DNA of 64,000 nt. Source: CAWINH01 sp963837425 (GTDB lineage: Bacteria > Chloroflexota > Limnocylindria > QHBO01). This document shows, one piece after another, positions 57,226 to 64,000 of this stretch. The first letter of the stretch is position 1. Each line of letters begins with the position of its first letter. The stretch spans positions 248,001-312,000 of the forward strand of contig CAWINH010000002.1 of NCBI GenBank assembly GCA_963837425.1, given 5' to 3'. The notes under the pieces were generated by a model. It did no database searches. It saw only the letters and a program-made list of their open reading frames with translations, and was not told the origin of the DNA. The position numbers and the translations under genes are program-made.

Positions 57226-58080
57226 TCAGGCGCCCGCCAGCGAACTGAGAAGAGCGGGCACCCAGAGCACGGTATGGCCGGTCTGGGAAAGGACGGTGAT
57301 CGTGCCCAGCAGGAGTCCGAAGCCGACGAGGGTCACCCAGTCGCTGCGGTCGAAGCGCAGGTGCCGCAACCAGGTGCGGCGCCCGGTGCCGAATGCCCGC
57401 AGGTCCATTGCGTCGATCGTGTCCTCGGCACCGATGATCGCGTTGATCGTCACCGGGACGAGCAGGGGTGCGGTTCGCCGCAGCTTGCCGATCGGAGTCC
57501 GGCCGATGCGCTCCCACTCGTAGCCGCGCACGCGCTGCGCATCGATCGTGGTCTGGAGGTCAGATGCCAGTGACGGGATGAACCGGAACGTGAGATCGAG
57601 CCCGTACGCGAACTTCTCCGGCACCTTGAGGCGCGCGAACGCGGGCCCGATGTCTCCCGGCGCGATCGCGAACGCGATCGGGAAGCCCATCGCCGCCATC
57701 GAACCGAAACGGAAGAGCTGGGCGACGGCGTACGTCAGAGATTCGGCGGAGATCGGGGTGTTGAGCAGCGGTATCCGGAAGTAGATGTGGAGATCCGGCT
57801 CCTTGAAGCCGCGGAGCTCACCGCCGGTGATCAGCGTGTTGGCCAGGACCACGAAGCCGATGAAGAACGCGACGTACGCCCAGTTCAGGCGGACCGTCCG
57901 GAACGGGATGTTCGCGGCCCGGTAGTAGATTGCGGCGATTGCCGCCAGCAGCGCCAGGATCCGGAGGTCCCAGACCTGGATGACGCTGAAGACGAAGAGC
58001 GCGAGGACGAGGATGAGGAGTCGAGGATCGCGGCGCGACAGCCACGACCCTCGACCCAGGTAGCGAGGCGTGACATTCAT
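57226..58080 (-). CDS. ecfT: ECF transporter transmembrane T component
   Basis: This 284-residue protein is an EcfT/CbiQ-type scaffold linking the S component to the ATPases. Several helices (LLILVLALFVFSVIQVW, WAYVAFFIGFVVLANTLI) precede the coupling helices. Those helices carry the two Ala-Arg-Gly-like motifs, AQRVRGYEWER and DAMDLRAFGTGRR. It follows the S gene by 28 bases and is last in the ECF operon. Confidence 0.9.
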   Translation of the reverse strand: MNVTPRYLGRGSWLSRRDPRLLILVLALFVFSVIQVWDLRILALLAAIAAIYYRAANIPFRTVRLNWAYVAFFIGFVVLANTLITGGELRGFKEPDLHIYFRIPLLNTPISAESLTYAVAQLFRFGSMAAMGFPIAFAIAPGDIGPAFARLKVPEKFAYGLDLTFRFIPSLASDLQTTIDAQRVRGYEWERIGRTPIGKLRRTAPLLVPVTINAIIGAEDTIDAMDLRAFGTGRRTWLRHLRFDRSDWVTLVGFGLLLGTITVLSQTGHTVLWVPALLSSLAGA

Positions 58081-58108
58081 GTCGGACGCCTCATGGACTC
58101 GACGGCGG

Positions 58109-58672
58109 CTACCGTCCCATGGACTCGCGAATCGGATCCCAGGCCGCGACCAGGATCGGCGTCAGGATGACCGACACGATGAGGTTGGCGACCACGACCG
58201 GAATGTAGTTGTCGCTCAGCGCCGTGTTGAACGAGTCCGCGGTCCCGAGGAAGAGATCGCTGAAGACGATGAGGAAGCCGATGACGATCGCGATCGCGGA
58301 GGCGATGGCGGCGGCCGCCAGGCGGTTCATGGAGCTGAACATCGAGAACGCCATGAGCCCCACGAGGAAGCCGACCGCCCCGTTCGCGATGCTCCAGTTC
58401 CAGCTGGTGAGGAGGCCCCAGCCGCTGATCTGGTCGGCCGCCGCGTTCCCGACGAGCCCGGTGAAGAGCCCGACCCAGGGGCCGAACGCGAAGCCGAAGA
58501 ACGTGACGATCGCGAACCCGGGCCGCATCGAGACGCTCGCGGTCCCGGGGAGAATGAAGCTGAACTGCGCCGCGACCGCGTAGAGCGCCGCGCCGATCGC
58601 GGCATAGACGATCGTCCGCGCGGTGACCTCCCACATGCTGCTCTGGCTGGTTGGTGCCATCGTGGTTGCCAT
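58109..58672 (-). CDS. ECF transporter substrate-binding S component
   Basis: This 187-residue protein has six hydrophobic segments and the S-component look: IVYAAIGAALYAVAAQFSF and MRPGFAIVTFFGFAFGPWVGLFTGLVGN. Its substrate is not clear. It lacks the hallmarks I know for BioY, RibU or ThiT. ATG 58672 follows GGAGG by ten bases. It lies between the fused ATPase gene and ecfT. Confidence 0.8.
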   Translation of the reverse strand: MATTMAPTSQSSMWEVTARTIVYAAIGAALYAVAAQFSFILPGTASVSMRPGFAIVTFFGFAFGPWVGLFTGLVGNAAADQISGWGLLTSWNWSIANGAVGFLVGLMAFSMFSSMNRLAAAAIASAIAIVIGFLIVFSDLFLGTADSFNTALSDNYIPVVVANLIVSVILTPILVAAWDPIRESMGR

Positions 58673-58700
58673 GAACTGCCTACCTCCGATGTGTGCTCCG

Positions 58701-60425
58701 TCAGCCGACGGAGCTCTGCCCTCCACCCCCCGTGCCCGGACCGACCCAGCCCGCCAGCGCCATCCGACGAGCCAGGGTCACCGCGTCCAGGAAGCGGTTG
58801 CCTGCTCGCTGGGCCAGGTTCGCGGTGATCAGTGACGTGTAGCGAAGGTTGCAGGACTCCCACCGCGCCCGATCCTTGACGACCTCGAGCGGGGGGCCGT
58901 CGGCCGCAACCTCGCCGTCGCGCAGGACAAGGATACGGTCGGCGTGCGTAAGCGCAAGGTCCACGTCGTGGGTCACGAAGTAGATGCTCTCCAATCCGGG
59001 AATGGCGAGGACCTCCGCCATGAAGCGCGCGGCGGTGGCGTGGTCCTGGCCGGCCGACGGCTCATCGAGCAGGAGGGTCGCCGGCGACAGGGTCAGGCCA
59101 ATGGCCAGCGCGAGCCGCTTCTGCTGTCCAAACGAGAGTGTCAGCGGCGGGCGTTCGAGCGACTGAACGACCTCGTCGAGCGCCGTTCGGCGCAGGACCT
59201 CGTGACAGAGAAGGTCGGGATCGGCCACCGGCAGCCCAAGGTTCCGCGGCCCGAACAGGAGCTCGTCGCGGATCGTCCGTGCGAACAGCATCTGACTCGG
59301 CGACTGGAACACGAACCCGAATACCGTGGCGAGCTCTGCGACCGCGCGCCCGGCCGTGTCACGCCCGTCGACGAGCACCTGGCCCGCGGACGGCCGGACG
59401 AGGCCCATCGCGGTGCGGAACATCGTCGTCTTGCCCGATCCGTTTGGCCCCAGGATCGCGACGGTCTCGCGGCTCCCGAGCGCGGCGGAGAGATGGTGGA
59501 GGACCGGCCGGCTGCCGAGCGCGACGTCCAGGCCACGGAGCTCCAGTCTCGCCGGGTCGTGCGCCGCGGCGGTCTCGGCGGGCTCGGCGGGCTCGTCCGG
59601 CTCGTCCGGCTGTGGCCCGGCTGCCTCGATGCCCTCGTCGCGGGCGGCGTCGGTCGCCCTCGCCCGCTCCCGGGCGAGGATCACCTCGAATGGCAGACGG
59701 ACGCTCTCCGGGTCGGCCACGGAGAGGAAGCCGTCAAGCGGCCCCTGGTACTTCGTGCGGCCGTCATCGAGGTACAGAACGCTGTCGGGGCGGAGCTCGA
59801 GCGCCTCCTCGACCCGATGTTCGACGATCACCACGCCATGGCCGCCATCGGCAAGCCTGCGCAGGAGCGCCAGCAGGTGATGTGCGGCCAGCGGATCGAG
59901 GTTCGCCAGCGGCTCGTCGACGACGAGCAGGCTGGGCTGCATGACGAGCGTTCCGGCCATCGCCAGCAGCTGCAGCTCACCGCCCGACAGCGCCGCGGTC
60001 TCGCGCCCCCGGAGGCGATCGATCCCGACCAGGTCGATGACCTCGCCAATCCGCGCCAGGATCGTCTCGCGCGCGATCCCCAGGTTCTCCGGCCCGAATG
60101 CGATCTCGCTCTCGGTCGTCGATCCCACGATCTGTTTGGCGGGATCCTGGAGCATGGTGCCGACGACGCGGGCGATCTCGCGGAGGCGAAGCTCGGCGGT
60201 CTTCCGACCCTCGATCCGGACCGACCCCGACAGCTCTCCCGGATACGCGTGCGGGATCAGGCCGTTGATCGCACGAATCAGCGTGCTCTTCCCGCATCCG
60301 GACGGGCCGGCGACGAGCAGCACCTCGCCGGCCTCGAGTGAGAGGGAGACGTCCCGCAGCGCCGGCTCGGTGGCTCGTCGATATCGGAACGTGACCCGCT
60401 CGACCTCGAGGAGCGGCGCCGTCAT
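58701..60425 (-). CDS. fused double ATPase of an ECF transporter
   Basis: This 574-residue protein holds two complete ABC ATPases, doing the work of separate EcfA1 and EcfA2. Domain 1 (about 5-250) has GPSGCGKST, LSGGELQLLAMAG and LLVVDEPLANLDP. Domain 2 (about 295-520) has GPNGSGKTT, LSFGQQKRLALAIG and LLLDEPSAGQD. A Glu/Pro/Ala-rich linker joins them. It begins 4 bases after the SAM hydroxide adenosyltransferase gene and is followed by S and T. Confidence 0.92.
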   Translation of the reverse strand: MTAPLLEVERVTFRYRRATEPALRDVSLSLEAGEVLLVAGPSGCGKSTLIRAINGLIPHAYPGELSGSVRIEGRKTAELRLREIARVVGTMLQDPAKQIVGSTTESEIAFGPENLGIARETILARIGEVIDLVGIDRLRGRETAALSGGELQLLAMAGTLVMQPSLLVVDEPLANLDPLAAHHLLALLRRLADGGHGVVIVEHRVEEALELRPDSVLYLDDGRTKYQGPLDGFLSVADPESVRLPFEVILARERARATDAARDEGIEAAGPQPDEPDEPAEPAETAAAHDPARLELRGLDVALGSRPVLHHLSAALGSRETVAILGPNGSGKTTMFRTAMGLVRPSAGQVLVDGRDTAGRAVAELATVFGFVFQSPSQMLFARTIRDELLFGPRNLGLPVADPDLLCHEVLRRTALDEVVQSLERPPLTLSFGQQKRLALAIGLTLSPATLLLDEPSAGQDHATAARFMAEVLAIPGLESIYFVTHDVDLALTHADRILVLRDGEVAADGPPLEVVKDRARWESCNLRYTSLITANLAQRAGNRFLDAVTLARRMALAGWVGPGTGGGGQSSVG

Positions 60426-60429
60426 GAGC

Positions 60430-61245
60430 TCAGGCGGGGTCGATGCGGACCGACGCGTCCAGGGCCAGGCCGAATCGGCGAGCCGCCGAGCCCTGGTTCA
60501 CCGCCAGCCCCGGGCCGTCGTAGTCGGCATCCTCGTAGAGCAGTGGCTCGCCCTGCGCGACGTGGCCGAAGCTCGGGGCCCAGATCACAGTCTGGTCGGC
60601 GCCGTCCGTCCGCACCCGGAGCCGACGCCCCGCCTCGAGTGGCCCGAGGGCGCTCACGAAGTCCGCCGTCGACCCGGCCAGTCGACAGTTCCCGAACGAG
60701 TCGATGAACAGCACGCCGGTCGCGATCCCGCCGTCGCGTGCGTCGGCGGTCGGCCAGCCCAGGCGCATGATGCTGCCTGCGTCCCTCACCGGCCCCACCT
60801 CCTCGAACGGCACGCCGGCCGCGAGGTGGGCGCCGACCGCCGAGAAGATGTCGCGGCCGTGGAACGTGCTCGACACGCGCTCCAGGAAGAGGTCGGTGTT
60901 CGTCGAGGCGCGCACCTCGGAGATCCCGCCCAGGCGCTCGGCAGCGGGCACCAGCAGCCCGTTGTCGGGCCCCACCAGCAGGTCGCCGCGAGCCGCGCGG
61001 ATCACGATCGGATCGCGGGCCGTCCCGACCCCGGGGTCGACGACCGCGACATGCACCCCAACGGGAAGGTAGGGGACCGCGCTCTGGAGGAGGAAGGCGC
61101 CGTCGCGGACGGCGAACTTCCGAACGTTGTGGGTGAGGTCCGAGATGCGCGCGTCGGGACAGATGCTGAGCATGACGCCCCGGCACACCGCGGGGGCGGT
61201 CTCGAACCCGAAGTCGGTCAGCAGGGAGATGAACGGTCCAGCCAT
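60430..61245 (-). CDS. SAM hydroxide adenosyltransferase (DUF62 family)
   Basis: This 271-residue enzyme belongs to the fluorinase/chlorinase fold family, whose common members hydrolyse S-adenosylmethionine to adenosine and methionine. FISLLTDFGFETAPAVCRGVM has the SAM-binding Asp, and VVDPGVGTARDPI, GPDNGLL and FHGRDIFSAVGAHLA give the D-R-H water-activating set. It lacks an obvious halogenase signature. TACCAT lies six bases before ATG 61245. It heads the ECF operon, so the transporter may supply a compound linked to methionine or adenosine. Confidence 0.88.
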   Translation of the reverse strand: MAGPFISLLTDFGFETAPAVCRGVMLSICPDARISDLTHNVRKFAVRDGAFLLQSAVPYLPVGVHVAVVDPGVGTARDPIVIRAARGDLLVGPDNGLLVPAAERLGGISEVRASTNTDLFLERVSSTFHGRDIFSAVGAHLAAGVPFEEVGPVRDAGSIMRLGWPTADARDGGIATGVLFIDSFGNCRLAGSTADFVSALGPLEAGRRLRVRTDGADQTVIWAPSFGHVAQGEPLLYEDADYDGPGLAVNQGSAARRFGLALDASVRIDPA

Positions 61246-61267
61246 GCGCCCATGGTATCGGGCCCGC

Positions 61268-62758
61268 TCAGGAAAGCGTGACGATTTGGCGGTACGTCGG
61301 CAGCACCGCCTCCAGCCCGAGCTCGGTGTGCACCCGGTCCGCGAAGGCCTGCGCCGCGTCGGGGTCGCCGTGGACGATGAAGACCTGCTTCGGCGCCCCG
61401 TCATTCCGTCGCGAACCGCCCGACGCGACGAACCCGCGCAGCCATGCGTCGAGCTCGTGCTCGTCCGCGTGAGCCGAGAAGCCGGAGATCGTCCGGACCC
61501 GGCAGCGGACCGGATACTCGGTGCCATCGATGCGCGCCGTGGTGGCGCCACCGGCAATGTGCCGTCCCAGCGTCCCCTGGCCCTGGTAGCCGATGAACAG
61601 CAGCGTGCACTTCGGATCCGGCAGGAAGTCCTTGAGGTGATGGAGGATCCGGCCGCCGGTCAGCATCCCGGAGCTGGCGACGACCATGAGCGGACGCTTC
61701 GCGGTGCGGATCGCCTTCGAGTCCTCGACGCTGTTCGTGTACGTCTCGCCCGGATACTCGAGCGGCGACTGGCCCGAGCGCAGCAGCGCGGACGTCTCCG
61801 CGTCGTAGACCTCCGGGTGCCGGAGGTAGACCTCGCTCGCCCGGCTCGCCATCGGTGAGTCGAGGTAGAGCGGGAGCCGCGGAATGCGCCCGGTCCTGAA
61901 CAGCTCGTCAAGCACCCAGATCACCTCCTGGGTGCGCCCGATCGCGAACGACGGCACGAGGAGCACGCCCCCGTCGCCGCTCACCTCGTTCACCGCATCG
62001 GCGAGCTCCGACACCGCCGCGTCGTGGTCGGCGTGCTCACGGTTGCCGTACGTGGACTCCACCAGCACGTAGTCAGCGTGGGAGAGCGGCGTCGGATCGC
62101 GGAGGATTGGCGTGTCGCTGCGCCCCAGGTCGCCGGAGAAGACGATGGTGGTCGTCCCTGCCCGCAGCTCGATGATCGCCGAGCCCAGGATGTGGCCGGC
62201 GTCGTGGAAGACGGCGCTCACCCCGGGGGCCACGTCCACGTCGCTGTCGTACTCGACCGGCCGGAACTGGCGGACGGTCTGCTCGACATCTGCGATCGCG
62301 TAGAGGGCGGCCCGGGTGTGGGTCGATGCCTCGGGGGGCGCGGTGCGCAGCCGGGCCGGCATCGATTCGTCGTCCGCGAGCTCCGCGTCATAGGCGGCCG
62401 CCTGGTCGGGATGGTGGCGCCGCCAGCGGTTCTCCGCCTCCTCCTGGAGCTTCGCTGCGTCGCGCAGCACGATCTCGGCAAGGTCGGCGGTCCCGCCGGT
62501 GGTGATGATCGGGCCGCGATAGCCCGCCTTCACGAGGGCCGGGATCCGTCCGCAATGGTCAAGGTGGGCATGGGTCAGGAGCAGGGCGTCGACGGTGGTC
62601 GGGTCGTAGGCAAACGGCATCCGGTTGCGGCTCACCTCCTCCGGCGAGCCCTGGAACATCCCGCAGTCCACGAGCACCCGCTGCTCGTCGACGGTGACCA
62701 GGAATTGGGAGCCGGTGACGGTGCCGACCGCACCCAGGAATTGGATCTGGATCGTCAC
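61268..62758 (-). CDS. metallo-beta-lactamase/beta-CASP nuclease
   Basis: This 496-residue protein is an RNA-processing nuclease of the CPSF73/TTHA0252 type. LTHAHLDHCGR is the HxHxDH zinc motif. Later ligands are in HDAGHILGSA and SGDLGRSD, and the beta-CASP part has VPSFAIGRTQEV, SSGMLTGGR and SGFSAHADEHEL. It starts at GTG 62758, seven bases after CATACT. It is divergent from the ligase gene, with 44 bases between the starts. Confidence 0.92.
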   Translation of the reverse strand: MTIQIQFLGAVGTVTGSQFLVTVDEQRVLVDCGMFQGSPEEVSRNRMPFAYDPTTVDALLLTHAHLDHCGRIPALVKAGYRGPIITTGGTADLAEIVLRDAAKLQEEAENRWRRHHPDQAAAYDAELADDESMPARLRTAPPEASTHTRAALYAIADVEQTVRQFRPVEYDSDVDVAPGVSAVFHDAGHILGSAIIELRAGTTTIVFSGDLGRSDTPILRDPTPLSHADYVLVESTYGNREHADHDAAVSELADAVNEVSGDGGVLLVPSFAIGRTQEVIWVLDELFRTGRIPRLPLYLDSPMASRASEVYLRHPEVYDAETSALLRSGQSPLEYPGETYTNSVEDSKAIRTAKRPLMVVASSGMLTGGRILHHLKDFLPDPKCTLLFIGYQGQGTLGRHIAGGATTARIDGTEYPVRCRVRTISGFSAHADEHELDAWLRGFVASGGSRRNDGAPKQVFIVHGDPDAAQAFADRVHTELGLEAVLPTYRQIVTLS

Positions 62759-62787
62759 GCCGCGGAGTATGCACCCATGCGTCGCCC

Positions 62788-62793
62788 TATCAT
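62788..62793 (+). promoter_or_regulatory. ligase -10 element in a compact divergent promoter
   Basis: TATCAT lies nine bases before the ligase ATG. On the other strand CATACT (62771-62766) lies seven bases before the nuclease GTG. Both -10 boxes fit within a 44-base gap. Confidence 0.4.
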
Positions 62794-62802
62794 TCGGGGG
62801 CG

Positions 62803-63885
62803 ATGGCCTTTCCGATCGAGCCGCCCATCGAGCCGATGCTCGCCAAGCCCACGCCCGAGCTGCCGGTCGGTGACGGCTGGCGCTACGAGCCGAAGTGGGA
62901 CGGTTTCCGGGCGCTTGTCTTCCGCGACGGCGCGGCGCTGTACATCCAGTCCCGCGACCTCAAGCCCCTGAACCGATACTTTCCGGAGCTGGAGCCGCCG
63001 CTACTCGCGCTCGCCGGTGGCGGCGCGCGTTTCGTCCTGGACGGCGAGATCGTCATATCCCGGGACTCGCGGCTCGACTTCGACGCTCTCCTGCTGCGGA
63101 TCCATCCGGCTGCGAGCCGGGTGGCGATGCTGGCGGAGGAGGCGCCCGCCTCGTACGTGGCCTTCGACTGCCTGGCCGAAGGTGCGGACGACCTCCGCGG
63201 CGCCCCGCTCGACGATCGGCGCGGGCGGCTGGAGCAGGTGCTGGCCGACCCGCCCGCATCGGTTCTGCTGACCCCGGCCACCGCGGACCCGGCCGTGGCG
63301 CGGGAATGGTTCGACGTCTTCGAGGGCGCCGGCCTGGACGGGGTCATTGCCAAGCGTTCGGACCTGCGCTACGCCCCGGGCAAGCGGCAGATGGCGAAGA
63401 TCAAGCACCAGCGCACCGCCGACTGCGTGGTCGCCGGCTTCCGCTGGCACAAGAACGGTCCGGGGACGATGATCGGCTCGCTGCTGCTGGGCCTGTGGAA
63501 CGCGGACGGCCAGCTGCAGCACGTCGGCGTGACCTCCTCGTTCACGCAGGAGCGTCGGCGCGAGCTCGTCGGCTTCCTGGAACCGTACCGTGACAACGCC
63601 CTGGAGGGCCATCCCTGGCGCGAGTGGAAGGAGTGGGAGGCGGCAGCCGCCGGGAAGCGGATGCCCGGCGCGACGTCGCGCTGGAACCGGGGCAAGGACC
63701 TCTCCTGGGAGCCGCTCCGCGCGGAGCTCGTCTGCGAGGTCGCCTTCGACCACCTCCAGGGTGACCGCTTCCGGCACGCGGCCACGTTCCGCCGCTGGCG
63801 ACCGGACAAGACGCCCGCCGATTGCCGCTACGACCAGCTCGAGGAGACGCCGCCCGCGCTGCTGGCCGACCTCTTCGGCGCGTGA
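62803..63885 (+). CDS. ATP-dependent DNA ligase, LigC/LigD-ligase type
   Basis: This 360-residue ligase has the nucleotidyltransferase motif EPKWDGFRAL with K31 as the adenylated lysine. Motif III FVLDGEIVI, motif IV DGVIAKRSD and motif V MAKIKHQRTADCVVAGF follow. An OB domain fills about residues 215-350. It lacks the polymerase and nuclease parts of LigD, so it is a LigC-like repair ligase. No ku gene is in the window. Confidence 0.92.
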   Translation: MAFPIEPPIEPMLAKPTPELPVGDGWRYEPKWDGFRALVFRDGAALYIQSRDLKPLNRYFPELEPPLLALAGGGARFVLDGEIVISRDSRLDFDALLLRIHPAASRVAMLAEEAPASYVAFDCLAEGADDLRGAPLDDRRGRLEQVLADPPASVLLTPATADPAVAREWFDVFEGAGLDGVIAKRSDLRYAPGKRQMAKIKHQRTADCVVAGFRWHKNGPGTMIGSLLLGLWNADGQLQHVGVTSSFTQERRRELVGFLEPYRDNALEGHPWREWKEWEAAAAGKRMPGATSRWNRGKDLSWEPLRAELVCEVAFDHLQGDRFRHAATFRRWRPDKTPADCRYDQLEETPPALLADLFGA

Positions 63886-63945
63886 TGCCGGACCGCTACA
63901 CTCTGCGACCGACACCCCGCCGCCGCCGATTGGAGATGCCCGCCG

Positions 63946-64000
63946 ATGACCTCCGCCCCTGATCCGAACCTCGCGGTCAACGAGCTTGCGGATGCCTTCT
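63946..64000 (+). CDS. start of a gene cut by the window edge
   Basis: ATG 63946 opens a frame reading MTSAPDPNLAVNELADAF to the window end. GGAG lies 11 bases upstream and TACACT at 63895-63900 may be its promoter. Too little is present to assign a product. Confidence 0.5.
   Translation, partial: MTSAPDPNLAVNELADAF

Overview
This is 64 kb of a very GC-rich bacterial chromosome, roughly 70 % GC by eye. Genes are packed tightly and most operon neighbours share a 4-base ATGA or GTGA overlap. I see no rRNA, tRNA, transposase, phage gene or CRISPR array. The gene mix is an ArgJ-type arginine pathway, an actinobacterial-type GlgA, a DevR/DevS-like pair, an MprAB/PepD-like trio, a NirK nitrite reductase, a fused ECF ATPase and a 1,489-residue Lhr helicase. 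It fits a free-living aerobic or microaerobic soil or water bacterium. I lean to a high-GC Chloroflexota lineage (Limnocylindria-like), with Actinomycetota as the alternative; this is inference without any marker gene.

Layout. 1-2.1 kb: leuC (leaving the window) behind a PIN/Phd toxin-antitoxin pair, minus strand. 2.2-14.3 kb, plus strand: ilvD, a probable lipoprotein, a branched-chain leader peptide with attenuator, then ilvB-ilvN-ilvC-leuA-leuB-cimA-ilvE and a free-standing LeuA-type regulatory domain. 14.3-23.3 kb, minus strand: argH-argC-argJ-argB-argR-argG-(GNAT::argD)-argF, behind an inverted repeat that looks like an ArgR operator. 23.3-25.3 kb: a MacB-type ABC pair. 25.5-32.3 kb: a STAND/LuxR regulator, a ferredoxin::nucleotide-cyclase fusion, a GcvT-like protein and an FAD oxidoreductase. 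33.5-36.3 kb: response regulator, sensor kinase and HtrA protease with matching operator boxes. 36.3-39.6 kb: GH15 glycosidase and a VKOR::DsbA fusion. 39.7-46.7 kb, minus strand: copA, a YHS protein, two ABC ATPase/permease pairs and an esterase. 46.8-52.4 kb: glgA, a NarL-type two-component system, an Rrf2 regulator and nirK. 52.6-57 kb: lhr. 57.2-62.8 kb: ECF transporter, SAM hydroxide adenosyltransferase and beta-CASP nuclease. 62.8 kb to the end: an ATP-dependent DNA ligase and the first codons of another gene.

How it works together. The first 14 kb encodes leucine, valine and isoleucine synthesis. Isoleucine probably comes from pyruvate through citramalate, because cimA is in the operon and no ilvA is seen. 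The operon appears to be controlled by leader-peptide attenuation. The arg cluster is a complete glutamate-to-arginine pathway carrying its own ArgR.

Two window-wide patterns matter. First, ilvB, leuA, argG, argC and argH are each broken by one extra base, leuC by two, and probably the lipoprotein by one. All lie before 23.1 kb and all are single-base gains, whereas the remaining 41 kb is clean; I treat these as probable sequence errors. Second, a TANNNT-like -10 hexamer lies 6-10 bases before many start codons, which points to widespread leaderless transcription. No gene-free stretch exceeds about 250 bases.
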